Source: Campylobacter magnus (GTDB taxonomy: Bacteria > Campylobacterota > Campylobacteria > Campylobacterales > Campylobacteraceae). From it: 64,000 nt of DNA. Position numbers and translations under genes: made by a program. The notes beneath the pieces are model-generated. The model did not search any database. It was not told the origin of the DNA and was given only the letters and a program-made list of their open reading frames with translations. This document shows positions 1 through 9,404 of the stretch, in pieces. How positions within the stretch are numbered: the first letter of the stretch is position 1; each line of letters opens with the position of its first letter. The DNA lies in NCBI RefSeq assembly GCF_028649595.1, contig NZ_JAQSLK010000001.1, positions 124,001 through 188,000 of the forward strand. Direction: 5' to 3'.

Positions 1-1150
1 AATTTAGAATTCCCTGCGTCATTGCGAGGGAGCAAAGCGACCGAAGCAATCTCTAGGAATTCTAAATTTTAGTAGGGGTTTTAGGGGCGGCGCCCCTAAG
101 TGTTTAGGACGTAGCCCTTATAAAAAGCAGTGTGGTAAACTCCACTAAAGCGAGCAAAAATCTAGAATTTTTAGGGATAAATCTAGAATTCCTTAAAGAT
201 TGCTTTGGTTGCTTTGCTCCCTCGCAATGACGAAATTCTAGAATTCCCTAGGTAATTCTAGAATTCTCGCTGTCCTTTTGACTTTGCGGTAGCGGCTGTT
301 AAAAGCTAGTGAATTCTAGAATTCCTAATGATAAATCTAGAATTCCTAGGGGCTTTTTGCGTTTATATCATTTAAGAATTCTAGAATTCCATATAGAGAT
401 CCTCGGGTCAAGCCCGAGGATGACATAGTAGGGAATTCTAGAATTCCTAGAACTAAATCTAGAATTCCTAGAACTAAATCTAGAATTTCTAGGTAAAATT
501 CTAGAATTCCAAAAATAAATTCTAGAATTCTTAGTGATAAATCTAGAATTCCAAAAATAAATTCTAGAATTCCTAGGTGCTTTTTGCGTTTATAGACTAG
601 GAATTCTAGAATTCCCAAGCCTTGTGTCATCTCCCGACTTGATCGGGGGATCTCATCACAAATAATCTAGAATTCCATATAGAGATCCCTCAAAGGGGTT
701 GGGGGATGACATAGTGGGGAATTCTAGATAAAATCTAGAATTCCTAGCTTCGGTCGCTTTGCTCCCTCGCAATGACGAAATTCTAGAATTCCCTAGGGAA
801 TTCTAGAATTCTTGCTGCCCTTTGGGCTTTGCGGTAGCGGCTGTTAAAAGCTAGGGAATTCTAGAATTCTTAGAATAAATCTAGAATTCCTAAGGATGAA
901 TTTAGAATTCCTAGAGATTGCTTCGCTTCGCTCGCAATGACGAAAATTCTAGAATTTCATATATAGATCCCCCAGTCAAGCTGGGGGATGACATAGTAGG
1001 GAATTCTAGAATTTCAAAAAAAAGACACCCCCTAACCCCCAGAAATTCTAGAATTCCTAAGGATAAATTTAGAATTCCTAAGCAAAAAAATTGCCCTGTA
1101 AAAAATAAAAAAATAGCAAATTTTTACATTTTTAAGCTTGAATTTCTAAA
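1..1150. repeat. Composite intergenic array of GGAATTCTAGAATTCC palindromes and REP-like modules
   Basis: This gene-free stretch is packed with TCTAGAATTC cores, many of them complete GGAATTCTAGAATTCC palindromes. Between about 430 and 580 the cores recur every 21 bp. Longer modules are interspersed: a GTCATTGCGAGG...AAGCAATC element (about 17-53, inverted near 205-235 and 750-780), a hairpin GATCCTCGGGTCAAGCCCGAGGAT (two arms of one stem) near 399-422, a similar one near 966-990, a GGTAGCGGCTGTTAAAAGC element near 288-308 and 830-850, and a CACCCCCTAACCCCCAG tract near 1025-1041. The same modules return in the arrays at 5726, 31120, 49810 and 63480. I see no gene here. Confidence 0.9.
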
Positions 1151-1198
1151 AAGAATTCTAAAATTGCGCTTTTATTTTACAAAAGCAAAGAACATAAA

Positions 1199-1990
1199 AT
1201 GAAACCAAAAATTGGCGATTTAGCATTATTCATTAGCAAATATCTTGCTGCACTTCATGCGTGTGGGGCCTTTGTATCTCGTGAAAATCGCTGCACTCAG
1301 CGCATCGCTCATGCTTATGGCTATGATATTAGCATTAACTTTTTTTTCAACAACACTGCCCTTACGCTAAAAGACCAGCAAAATCCACATATCAAAGAAA
1401 CGCTCGTACTCTCAAATCCAGCCGTGCAAATAAACCTAGCAGAACTTAGAGAACTAAGCGCGCTTAGCTGGCACATCCACGATGATAGACCTGAGCTTGC
1501 GCAGTGCTACGAGCATCTAAAAACCGCAAAAGAGCGCAATATCAAAGAGCGCAATATCTGGGTGGTTTTGCTTGTAGTTGGAATTTCGTTTGGTGCGCTT
1601 TGTAGGCTTTTTGGCGGTGATTTTGTAGCGATGGCTTTTACTTTTGGGGCGGCTTTTAGTGGGGCAGGGCTTAGGCATTTGCTTACGCTTTGGGGCATTG
1701 ATATGAGGCTTCAATACATTTTTTTATCCTTTTATTCATCGGCGTTTGTGGCGTTTTTGGGCGGGATTTGGGCGGCTCATTTTGGCGAGTTTAGTATGCA
1801 TATTGCCATTGCTACTAGTATACTTTATCTAATTCCAGGTATATTTTTTATCAACTGCGTGATTGATATTTTGGATAATCATGTTTTAGTGGGCTTTTCA
1901 CGCATTGTAAATATAGCTATTTTGATTACTTGTATGGCGATTGGTGTGTATTTGACCTTGGTTATTTTTGAGCTTGGAGCACTAGCATGA
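1199..1990 (+). CDS. ThrE-type exporter, N-terminal (DUF1212/YjjP-like) subunit
   Basis: The 263-residue protein has a soluble N-terminal half of about 120 residues (HACGAF, SINFFF) followed by about five hydrophobic segments from residue 120 to the end. This matches the N-terminal half of the threonine/serine exporter ThrE. In many bacteria ThrE is split into two proteins, as in E. coli YjjP/YjjB, which have been linked to dicarboxylate export. The downstream gene overlaps by four bases (ATGA) and supplies the C-terminal half, so the two almost certainly form one inner-membrane transporter. The substrate cannot be told from sequence. The start is the first ATG after the repeat array, in an AT-rich leader. 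Membership of the family is clear; Thr, Ser or succinate export is inference. Confidence 0.8.
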   Translation: MKPKIGDLALFISKYLAALHACGAFVSRENRCTQRIAHAYGYDISINFFFNNTALTLKDQQNPHIKETLVLSNPAVQINLAELRELSALSWHIHDDRPELAQCYEHLKTAKERNIKERNIWVVLLVVGISFGALCRLFGGDFVAMAFTFGAAFSGAGLRHLLTLWGIDMRLQYIFLSFYSSAFVAFLGGIWAAHFGEFSMHIAIATSILYLIPGIFFINCVIDILDNHVLVGFSRIVNIAILITCMAIGVYLTLVIFELGALA

Positions 1991-2529
1991 GTTCGGTTTT
2001 TTGGGGTATTGGGGCGGATATGATTTTTGCAGCACTTGCTGGTTTTGGCTTTGCTTATGGGGCAAAGCCGCCGGTGCCTGCGCTTATTTTAGCTGCTTTA
2101 ATCGCTGCTTTTGGGCATGCTTTTCGCTTTACTTTGGTAAACTTTTTAGGCTTTGAGATGATTGTGGTGGCTACTTTTTTGGCTTCTTTTTTGGTAGGAC
2201 TTTTGGGTCTTATGGTAGCTAAGTTTTACAAAACACCACTTGAGGTCATTACCTTTCCTGCACTTTTGCCTATGATACCTGGATTTTATGCTTATAAGAG
2301 CATATTATTGCTTTTTGAATTTTTAAATACTAGCGATGAGATGGCAAAAACTATTGCTCTTTCAAACTTCTTTTATCAGCTTTTTATCACGATAGGGGTT
2401 ACATTTGCGCTTGCTGCTGGGGTTAGTACGATGATATTGGTTTTTGCAAAAAAGAGTTTTTCTATAACAAGGTATAGCAATATTTTTAAAAAAAAGAGTA
2501 TAATAGCGAAAAAAATTTCTAGGGAGTAG
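1987..2529 (+). CDS. ThrE-type exporter, C-terminal (DUF3815/YjjB-like) subunit
   Basis: This 180-residue protein is almost entirely hydrophobic, with about five membrane segments. It has the small-residue-rich PALLPMIPGFYAYKS motif typical of the C-terminal ThrE domain (DUF3815, YjjB). Translation is coupled to the preceding subunit through an ATGA overlap. Together the pair reproduces the ten-segment layout of fused ThrE. The C-terminal tail is basic (FKKKSIIAKK) and presumably cytoplasmic. The promoter of the next gene lies inside the last codons of this one. Confidence 0.78.
   Translation: MSSVFWGIGADMIFAALAGFGFAYGAKPPVPALILAALIAAFGHAFRFTLVNFLGFEMIVVATFLASFLVGLLGLMVAKFYKTPLEVITFPALLPMIPGFYAYKSILLLFEFLNTSDEMAKTIALSNFFYQLFITIGVTFALAAGVSTMILVFAKKSFSITRYSNIFKKKSIIAKKISRE
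2499..2504 (+). promoter_or_regulatory. -10 box for the hemerythrin pair
   Basis: A perfect TATAAT sits 29 bp upstream of the first hemerythrin ATG, inside the end of the upstream exporter gene and after an A-rich stretch. A GGGAG ribosome-binding site follows at about 2522-2526. No clear -35 box is visible, as is usual for Campylobacter sigma70 promoters. Confidence 0.55.
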
Positions 2530-2532
2530 AAC

Positions 2533-3069
2533 ATGATGCCTGATTGGGACGAGAAATACTGCATCGGAAGCGCTGTAGTAGACGATGAGCATAAGCGTCT
2601 TTTTGAGCTTGCAAAAAAAGCGTATATTTATGCTAGTAAAAATGTCTCAAAAGAGCAAATGAAAGAGATTGTAACTGAATTTTTTAACTACATGAAAGAG
2701 CATTTTGCTCACGAAGAAGAGTATATGAAAAGCATTGGCTATCCAGCATTGCCAGCACATGCTAAGATTCACAAAGAAATCATCCATAGCATGTCAGATC
2801 TAATCACAAAGATCAAAAATGTAAATGAAATGAAAGAAAACCTAGTAACAATCGCAAAATCATGGCTACTAGAGCACATCATCCAACAAGACATGAAAAT
2901 CGAAGAGTGGCATAGAAAAAATAAAGATGTAAATGTTGTAGAATACGATTATGTTTGTGGTTGTCCTGGTAGAGTACACAAAATCTCTCACACAATCCAT
3001 CTAAAAATAGTTGATGAGGGCAAAAACTTTAAATGTACTGCTTGCGATCAGGTGATTAAACAAAAATAA
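2533..3069 (+). CDS. Bacteriohemerythrin with C-terminal Cys-rich domain (copy 1)
   Basis: Residues 1-130 are a hemerythrin domain with a full set of di-iron ligands at the expected spacings: His20, His57, Glu61, His76, His80, His115 and Asp120. Residues 138-178 form a small extra domain with two cysteine pairs (CGC at 142-144, CTAC at 168-171) that looks like a zinc ribbon or rubredoxin-like knuckle. In C. jejuni, the hemerythrins HerA and HerB protect oxygen-sensitive iron-sulfur enzymes; the same cytoplasmic oxygen-binding or sensing role is likely here. The next gene encodes a paralogue with the same architecture and starts right after this stop codon. The translation start could be the first or second ATG of ATGATG. 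Confidence 0.88.
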   Translation: MMPDWDEKYCIGSAVVDDEHKRLFELAKKAYIYASKNVSKEQMKEIVTEFFNYMKEHFAHEEEYMKSIGYPALPAHAKIHKEIIHSMSDLITKIKNVNEMKENLVTIAKSWLLEHIIQQDMKIEEWHRKNKDVNVVEYDYVCGCPGRVHKISHTIHLKIVDEGKNFKCTACDQVIKQK

Positions 3070-3651
3070 ATGTTTGAGTGGAAAAGGGAATATAGCGTCG
3101 GTAACGCTTTGTTAGACAAGGAACATGAGCGTTTCTTTGAGCTAGCAAAGCGTGCTTTTTTTACTGGACGCAATGAAGTTTCACCGATTTATCTAAAAAA
3201 TCTAATCAATGATTTTGTAAATTTTGCTAAACAGCACTTCAAGCACGAAGAAGATTATATGAAGCAGATCGGCTATCCTTTTTTAACCGAGCATGCTGCT
3301 TTGCATGAAAATATTTTGCGCACTTTTGTCATGCTTAGTAGCAGTGATAAGCCTGTATTGCAGGCAAAAGAAGAGCTTATAAAAGTCGTGCGTGCGTGGC
3401 TAGTAGAACACATGCTAACTAACGATATACGCATTGAGCGTTGGCAGAAAAAACAACAAATCAATATTACCGAAGAAAATGTATTAGAAAAAGAAATCAA
3501 TGAACTAGAACAAAAGTTCATAGACTACGATTATGTCTGCAACTGCCCTGATATGGTTCACAAAATTCCTGAGAGTATTCATTTGCGTATAGTTGCAGGT
3601 GAGCCTTTTGTCTGCGAAAGGTGTGGCGCAAAAGTAAAGCTAAAGAATTAA
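3070..3651 (+). CDS. Bacteriohemerythrin with C-terminal Cys-rich domain (copy 2)
   Basis: The 193-residue paralogue begins on the base after the stop codon of copy 1, so the pair is co-transcribed and probably translationally coupled. Its ligands are conserved at His19, His56, Glu60, His75, His79, His114 and Asp119. The terminal YDYVC-CP and CERCG motifs repeat the Cys-rich domain of copy 1. The linker between the two domains is about 15 residues longer than in copy 1 and rich in Glu. The shared fusion points to a tandem duplication of a two-domain ancestor. A role in oxygen handling is known for the family; any metal in the Cys-rich tail is inference. Confidence 0.88.
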   Translation: MFEWKREYSVGNALLDKEHERFFELAKRAFFTGRNEVSPIYLKNLINDFVNFAKQHFKHEEDYMKQIGYPFLTEHAALHENILRTFVMLSSSDKPVLQAKEELIKVVRAWLVEHMLTNDIRIERWQKKQQINITEENVLEKEINELEQKFIDYDYVCNCPDMVHKIPESIHLRIVAGEPFVCERCGAKVKLKN

Positions 3652-3718
3652 AATGTCACAAAACTCACAAAAATATAACGCTCAAATCAATAAAGAGCAT
3701 ATTTTAGGCTTTTAGATA

Positions 3719-5725
3719 ATGCCACTTTCTCATCTAAATCCTGAGCAGTTTGCTGCTGCTAGTGCGCCTTTTGGACACAATCTTATAATCGCCTCAGCTG
3801 GCACTGGCAAAACTAGCACCATAGTCGCTCGCATAGCTCATCTTTTAAGCTCTGAGGTAGAGGCTAGCAAGATTTTACTACTTACTTTTACAAACAAAGC
3901 CGCAGCTGAAATGCTCTCTCGCCTTGCTAAAAAGTTTGATAAAAGCGTGGTTTCTAGCGTGAGTGCTGGGACTTTTCACGCTACTGCTTATGCCTTGCTT
4001 AGAGCAAATGGCTTTGATATCACGCTAAAGCAGCCAAGCGAGCTAAAACTACTGCTAAAAAGTATAGTAGGACAAAGAAAATTTCATCACATTAGCGATA
4101 TAGGCGCATTTAGCGCGGCGTATTTATACGAGCTTTACTCATTTTTTCAAAACACCGGTGGGGATGATTTTGAAGAGTGGTTTAGAGCAAAAAACGGAGA
4201 ACAAAGCGTATATAGCGCAATTTATGCTGATATTTTGCGTGAGTTTGAAGAAGAGAAAAAACGCTTTGGCTATGCTGATTTTAACGACCTTTTGCTATAC
4301 CTAAAAAGAGCTTTAAAAGAGGGCGATATAGCTCAGGAATTTACTGAAATTCTAGTAGATGAGTATCAAGATACAAATTTGCTTCAAAGCTCACTAATAG
4401 ATGCTTTTGGCGCAAAGAGCTTATTTTGCGTAGGGGATTATGACCAAAGTATTTATGCTTTTAATGGCGCAGATATTAGCATAATAGGCTCGTTTAAAGA
4501 ACGCTACAAAGACGCTAAAATCTACGCGCTAAATACAAACTACCGCTCAAGCCAAAATATCCTAAAACTAGCAAACCGTGTAATAGCAATAAATCCACGC
4601 CTCTATGAAAAAGAGCTAAAAGTGGGCAGAGAAGGTGTTTTTAGCCAGCCGCGCCTGCTAGTATATGATGATCTTTTTGCGCAGTATAAGGGCATAGCGC
4701 AAATAATTAGCTCTCTAAAAGTGCCAAGCGATGAAATAGCTGTGATTTTCCGCAATAACTCAAGTGCTGATGGCGTAGAAATCGCTCTAAAAGAACTAGG
4801 GATTGCCTCAAAGCGCAAGGGTAGTGGGAGTTTTTTTGAAAGTCGTGAGATAAAGGCTCTAATCTCGCTTGTCTCGCTGCTGCTAAATGGCAAGGATATA
4901 ATGGCGTTTATTGATGTAGCGCAGTATTTTAAGGGGCTTGGCGAGGCAAAATCAAAGCAGATTTTTGAGCTTTTATCTCAGTGTGGGGCAGGGGACGCTA
5001 TAGCTGGACTGCTGCGACCTGACCCAAAAGCCACTATCACGCACAAAAGGCGCAAAAACTACGAACTAGGGCTTTTTGATGATGAGCTTAGCGTGAGCGA
5101 AAACCTGCCAGCAAGCATAAAAAATCACAAAATCGCTAGTTTTTTATCTACTGAGGGCGGGGAGTTTTTAAGCGATTTGCTATATTTTCTAAAAGCGCTA
5201 AAAGGCGTAAAAGACGCCTCAGCCTGCCTTGGGCTTATCATCGCCTCTCCAATATACGAAAAAATCGCCACCGCAATCGCTCACAAAAAATCTGTTCATA
5301 AAGATAAAAGCATAGATGAGAGCCAAAAAGAGCTTACAAAAGAGCGAATAATCCATAGGGCAAGGTCGCTTGAGAGCATTGCTAAAAACTACAAAGATTT
5401 AAGCGCGTTTTATAATTTTTTAAGCCTTAGTGATAGCCAAATGAGCGCAGGTAGCGGTGTAAGCTTGCTTAGCGTGCATGCTAGCAAGGGGCTGGAGTTT
5501 GAGGCTGTTTTTGTCATAGACCTGGCGCAAAACCGCTTCCCAAACATCCGTCTAAGCTCAGGTGCTGGGGGCATAGAAGAAGAGCGAAGGCTTTTTTATG
5601 TAGCTGTAACAAGAGCAAAAAACGAGCTTTTTTTAAGCTACGCAAAATACGACAAAAACGGCAAAATCAGCTATGAGCCAAGCCAGTTTTTAAAAGAAGC
5701 TGGTTTTAAAATAGAAAAAGAATAA
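3719..5725 (+). CDS. UvrD/Rep-family superfamily 1 ATP-dependent DNA helicase
   Basis: The 668-residue protein carries the superfamily 1A helicase motifs in order: Walker A ASAGTGKTST at residues 25-34, motif Ia LLLTFTNKAAAEM, motif II DEYQDT at 214-219, motif III GDYDQSIYAFNGAD near 239-252, motif IV LNTNYRSSQ, motif V LLSVHASKGLEFE and motif VI RRLFYVAVTRAKNEL. These features fit UvrD/PcrA/Rep, 3'-5' helicases of mismatch and excision repair and fork restart. Length is typical of the short epsilonproteobacterial UvrD. It stands alone, separated from the hemerythrins by about 70 bases and followed by a long repeat array. Whether it is the main UvrD or a second Rep-like copy cannot be told from this window. 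Confidence 0.9.
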   Translation: MPLSHLNPEQFAAASAPFGHNLIIASAGTGKTSTIVARIAHLLSSEVEASKILLLTFTNKAAAEMLSRLAKKFDKSVVSSVSAGTFHATAYALLRANGFDITLKQPSELKLLLKSIVGQRKFHHISDIGAFSAAYLYELYSFFQNTGGDDFEEWFRAKNGEQSVYSAIYADILREFEEEKKRFGYADFNDLLLYLKRALKEGDIAQEFTEILVDEYQDTNLLQSSLIDAFGAKSLFCVGDYDQSIYAFNGADISIIGSFKERYKDAKIYALNTNYRSSQNILKLANRVIAINPRLYEKELKVGREGVFSQPRLLVYDDLFAQYKGIAQIISSLKVPSDEIAVIFRNNSSADGVEIALKELGIASKRKGSGSFFESREIKALISLVSLLLNGKDIMAFIDVAQYFKGLGEAKSKQIFELLSQCGAGDAIAGLLRPDPKATITHKRRKNYELGLFDDELSVSENLPASIKNHKIASFLSTEGGEFLSDLLYFLKALKGVKDASACLGLIIASPIYEKIATAIAHKKSVHKDKSIDESQKELTKERIIHRARSLESIAKNYKDLSAFYNFLSLSDSQMSAGSGVSLLSVHASKGLEFEAVFVIDLAQNRFPNIRLSSGAGGIEEERRLFYVAVTRAKNELFLSYAKYDKNGKISYEPSQFLKEAGFKIEKE

Positions 5726-6655
5726 ATCTAGAATTCCTACTTAAAATTTGTTAGGAATTCTAGAATTTTTGCCTAGGAATTCTAGATTTATGCTAGGAAT
5801 TCTAGAATTTTTGCCTAGAAATTCTAGATTTTCTGGGGGTTAGGGGGTGTCTTTTTTTGGAATTCTATAATTCCATAGCTAAACAAGGCGTACTATGTCA
5901 TCCCCCAGCTTGACCCGAGGATCTCTATATGGAATTCTAGAATTCTATTATACTTCCCCTGTCATTTTTTTAAGTGATATACTCTCGTTTGGGCGATCGA
6001 ATTCTTAAATGATATAAACGCAAAAAGCCCCTAGGAATTCTAGACAACCTCTCTTCTAAGGAATTCTAGAATTTTTGCCTAGGAATTCTAGAATTATTAT
6101 TAGGAATTCTAGAATTCCCTAGCTTTTAACAGCCGCTACCGCAAAGTCCAAAGGGCAGTGAGAATTCTAGAATTCCCTAGGGAATTCTAGAATTTTGTCA
6201 TTGCGAGGGAGCAAAGCAACCGAAGCTAGGAATTCTAGTTTTTGCCTTAGGAGTTCTAGATTTTAGCTTAGGAATTCTAGATTTTTGCTCGCTTTAGTGG
6301 GTTTGCCCACTGCTTTCAAATTTTATAAGAGCTACGCCCTAAATCCTTAGGGGCTGCCGCCCCTAAAACCCCACTAGAATCTAGAATTCTCTTGCTTTAT
6401 CTGCGTTTTTTGGGGAATTCTAGATTTTCTGGGGGTTAGGGAGTGTTTTTTTTGGAATTCTAGAATTTCTAGTAAATTCTCTTAGGAATTCTAGAATTCC
6501 CTACTATGTCATCCTCGGGCTTGACCCGAGGATCTTTATATGGAATTCTAGAATTCTCTGTGATGAGATCCCCCGATCAAGTCGGGGGATGACACAAGAC
6601 TTGGGGAATTCTAGATTATCCTTAGGGAATTCTAGAATTCCTAGTGTATTATGCT
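5726..6655. repeat. Composite palindrome/REP-like array between convergent genes
   Basis: About 930 gene-free bases lie between the converging helicase and symporter genes. They contain many GGAATTCTAGAATTCC copies and half-sites. They also hold the modules of the 1-1150 array, mostly in the opposite orientation: GTCATTGCGAGGGAGC near 6198, CAGCCGCTACCGCAAAG near 6130, GGGGGTTAGGGGGTGTC near 5834, and hairpins near 5900-5925, 6506-6535 and 6565-6595. Confidence 0.9.
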
Positions 6656-6657
6656 CT

Positions 6658-7992
6658 TTATAAAAAATTATAAACTCCCACGCTAATTATCGCCGCTGGT
6701 ACGATAATGCGTATTACCCACACCCAGATTTCAAAAACGCCTTTTGGCATTTGGTGTTTTAGGTTTTCAGCCAGAGTGCTTTTTGGCACGACCCAGCCCA
6801 CAAACACGCAGAAAAATAAAGCACCCAAAGGCATAAGAATAATCGAGGTAATATAATCAAGCAAATCAAAAAAGCTCTTTCCAAAAAATGTAAATACCTC
6901 TGCGCTAGGCTTGTAATAAGAAAGTATACAAATAAAGCCCACCACGAAAATAAACACCGCACAATACGCCACCGCCTTTGGACGCTCTACTTTGACATTA
7001 TTCATCAAAAATAGTGCCGTAGGCTCGATGATAGAAATAGCAGAGGTAATACCAGCAAAAATTAAAGCCATAAAAAACGCAAAGCCGATAATCTGCCCAG
7101 CCACGCCCATAGAACCAAAAAGCGAAGCAAGGCTTACAAAAATAAGCCCAGGTCCTTCGCTAGCATTTTCAATAGGTATAAAGCTAAAGACCACAAGCCC
7201 CATTAAAATGCCAACCATGGTATTTAGCACGATGATGTAAAAAACCGAGCTAAAAAGATTAGTAAACTTATCAGTATTTGCTGCGTAAGTACACACCGTT
7301 CCCATTCCAAGGCTCATAGAAAACATAGCAAGCCCAAGGGCTTTTAGCAGCAAGTCAGCATCTAGGACTTTTGAGAGGTCTGGGGTGAATAAAAAGCTAG
7401 CAGCACCTGCGAAATTGCCAAAAATTGCAGAATAAGTAACCAAGGCTATAAGCAAGATAAAAAGACTTGGCATAAGCACTAAATTTAACTTTTCAATTCC
7501 TTTTTTAACGCCTTTTAAAATCGTATAGATTGAAAGAGCAAAAACGATAAGAAAGCCCATGCTAACGCCAAAAATATTGTTTGATGCTAGGTAGCCAAAG
7601 GCCTCTTTTGCACTTACTGGATCAGTTGGCAGCTGCGACATACACAGCATTGCGTAGTAAAATATCCAGCCAACCACAACTAGATAAAAGGGCACTATCA
7701 TAATGCTGACAAATACAAAAAACCCACCAATGCTCCACGCTCTTTTAGCACTTGGTGCTAGCTCGTAGATGGCGCCTACTGTATCACGCCTAGTAGCACG
7801 CCCTAGCAAAGCCTCAGCTAAAAAAGCAGCCGCACCGATAGCCAGACACAGCACCAAATACACCAAAATAAAAGCAAAACCGCCACCAAGCCCCACCATA
7901 GTAGGAAACTTCCACGCAGTCCCAAGCCCTATAGCTGAACCTGCCATAGCCAAAATATAGCCAACACGCGAAAAATGCGCTTCTTTATGCAT
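6658..7992 (-). CDS. NSS-family sodium:solute symporter, copy A
   Basis: The 444-residue protein is highly hydrophobic with about 11 membrane segments, the usual count for bacterial neurotransmitter:sodium symporters such as MhsT. The N-terminal signature GSAIGLGTAWKFP aligns with the LeuT helix-1 segment that builds the sodium and substrate sites. At the position of LeuT Asn27, a sodium-1 ligand, this copy has Thr; the neighbouring paralogue keeps Asn. LeuT Arg30 is replaced by Lys in both copies. The substrate is probably an amino acid, but which one is not visible. It lies nine bases downstream of copy B on the same strand, as for the tandem Cj0934c/Cj0935c pair of C. jejuni. The gene ends at a repeat array. 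Confidence 0.9.
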   Translation of the reverse strand: MHKEAHFSRVGYILAMAGSAIGLGTAWKFPTMVGLGGGFAFILVYLVLCLAIGAAAFLAEALLGRATRRDTVGAIYELAPSAKRAWSIGGFFVFVSIMIVPFYLVVVGWIFYYAMLCMSQLPTDPVSAKEAFGYLASNNIFGVSMGFLIVFALSIYTILKGVKKGIEKLNLVLMPSLFILLIALVTYSAIFGNFAGAASFLFTPDLSKVLDADLLLKALGLAMFSMSLGMGTVCTYAANTDKFTNLFSSVFYIIVLNTMVGILMGLVVFSFIPIENASEGPGLIFVSLASLFGSMGVAGQIIGFAFFMALIFAGITSAISIIEPTALFLMNNVKVERPKAVAYCAVFIFVVGFICILSYYKPSAEVFTFFGKSFFDLLDYITSIILMPLGALFFCVFVGWVVPKSTLAENLKHQMPKGVFEIWVWVIRIIVPAAIISVGVYNFL

Positions 7993-8001
7993 AATCTCTC
8001 C

Positions 8002-9345
8002 TTAATTAAGTCTATAAATACCGATTCCAACGACTAAAATCGGCAAAATAAATCGCAAGATAAAATACCAAATATCCACCGCAAACTTTGGTGCGTAGTT
8101 TAAAAATAGTGTATAAAATCGCTCTTTTGGCATTATCCAGCCAGCAAAAATGCTAAAAAACAGCACGCCAAGCGGCATAAGTACATTTGAAGTAGCATAA
8201 TCTAATATATCAAAAATACTCTTGCCAAATATAGCAAAACTATCTTTTGTAGGCTCATAAAAACTAAGCACACAAAGCACTCCAAGCCCAAAGACCAAAA
8301 TTCCAAGAATTGCGCTAGATTTGATTCTGCTTATGCCTTTTTCATCCTCGAAGTATCTTACAGCTGGTTCTATCATCGATACAGCAGATGTTATACCAGC
8401 AAAAAGCAGTGAGATAAAAAACATAAACCCAAGCACAGAGCCTACCGCTCCAAGCTCGCCAAAAAGCGAAGCAAGAGAGACAAAAATCAGCCCTGGGCCA
8501 TCGTTAGCACTGGCCCCAGGTGCTACTTGAACGAAGCTAAATACCACAAGCCCCATGAGAATTCCCATGCAGATATTAAGCCCTACTATATATAATAAGG
8601 ATTTAAAAAGATTTGTATCCTCACCCAAGCTAGCCCCATAAGTGCTAACCGTCCCCACACCAAGTGAGAGCGAAAACAGCGCTAGTCCCATGGCAGCTAG
8701 TATCAGCTCAGGGTCTAAAATCTTGCTAAAATCAGGGGTAAAAATAAAACTCACAGCCCCACTAAAACCGCTACTATTAAAAGTAAATGAATATATCAAA
8801 ATCACAATTAACAAAATAAACAAGCTAGGCATTAAGATAAAATTTAGCTTTTCTATACCTTCTTTTATACCTCTTGATACTGTATAAAAAGTGATGAAAA
8901 GCACCGCAAAATAGCAGGACAAAACGCTTGTTAGATTGTTTTTAATAAGACTATCAAAAAGCTTGCCAGCCTCATCTGTGCTAGCTGGAAGCCCACCAAT
9001 GCTAAGACAAGCGTAGTATAAAATCCAGCCGATAACCACAAGATAAAACGAAGCAATAAGCAAAGCTGTAATCATAAAAAATCCGCCAAGCCCCCAAAAT
9101 CTCTGCCCTTTTGGTGCTAGTTCTATGAGAGCCTTTGGCGTGTCCTTACCACTAAGTCTGCCTATGCCAGCCTCTGCCAAAAAAGCTACACAAGCTATCA
9201 AAATCGTAAGCACAAAATAAAGAAAAATAAAAGCAAATCCTCCGTGATTGCCAGTCATTGTAGGAAATTTCCATGCATTGCCAAGTCCTATAGCAGAACC
9301 AGCCATGGCTAAAATATAGCCTAGTTTGGAGAATTTTTTATGCAT
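8002..9345 (-). CDS. NSS-family sodium:solute symporter, copy B
   Basis: This 447-residue symporter is the first gene of the minus-strand pair. Its N-terminal signature GSAIGLGNAWKFPTM retains the Asn equivalent to LeuT Asn27, so both canonical sodium sites look more intact than in copy A. About 11 hydrophobic segments are visible, and the helix-6 region reads GLALFSLSLGVGTVSTYGA. An AAAGG ribosome-binding site lies about eight bases before the ATG. The two proteins share the same overall motif pattern but differ widely in side chains, so this is an old duplication. They may be two separate transporters or work as a pair. Confidence 0.9.
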   Translation of the reverse strand: MHKKFSKLGYILAMAGSAIGLGNAWKFPTMTGNHGGFAFIFLYFVLTILIACVAFLAEAGIGRLSGKDTPKALIELAPKGQRFWGLGGFFMITALLIASFYLVVIGWILYYACLSIGGLPASTDEAGKLFDSLIKNNLTSVLSCYFAVLFITFYTVSRGIKEGIEKLNFILMPSLFILLIVILIYSFTFNSSGFSGAVSFIFTPDFSKILDPELILAAMGLALFSLSLGVGTVSTYGASLGEDTNLFKSLLYIVGLNICMGILMGLVVFSFVQVAPGASANDGPGLIFVSLASLFGELGAVGSVLGFMFFISLLFAGITSAVSMIEPAVRYFEDEKGISRIKSSAILGILVFGLGVLCVLSFYEPTKDSFAIFGKSIFDILDYATSNVLMPLGVLFFSIFAGWIMPKERFYTLFLNYAPKFAVDIWYFILRFILPILVVGIGIYRLN

Positions 9346-9404
9346 TTCTTGCCTTTTAGAAAAAAAAATTTGTCAATTCTAGCAAAAATAATTTTAAACT
9401 TTGT

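Noticed and set aside
430-580. Possible CRISPR array
   Set aside because: The repeat core is about 10-16 bp and palindromic and the spacers are 5-11 bp of low-complexity sequence. No cas genes are nearby.
346-630. Open frame of 94 codons rich in ILEF/ILDL
   Set aside because: It is a read-through of the 21-bp palindrome array. Its seven-residue period reflects DNA spacing, and no ribosome-binding site or homology supports a protein.
918-1202. Open frame of 94 codons before the exporter gene
   Set aside because: It translates repeat modules (NSRI peptides, proline tract) and overlaps the real start at 1199.
3653-3706. Small frame of 17 codons between the second hemerythrin and the helicase
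   Set aside because: It has no ribosome-binding site, no motif and no coupling that would support translation.
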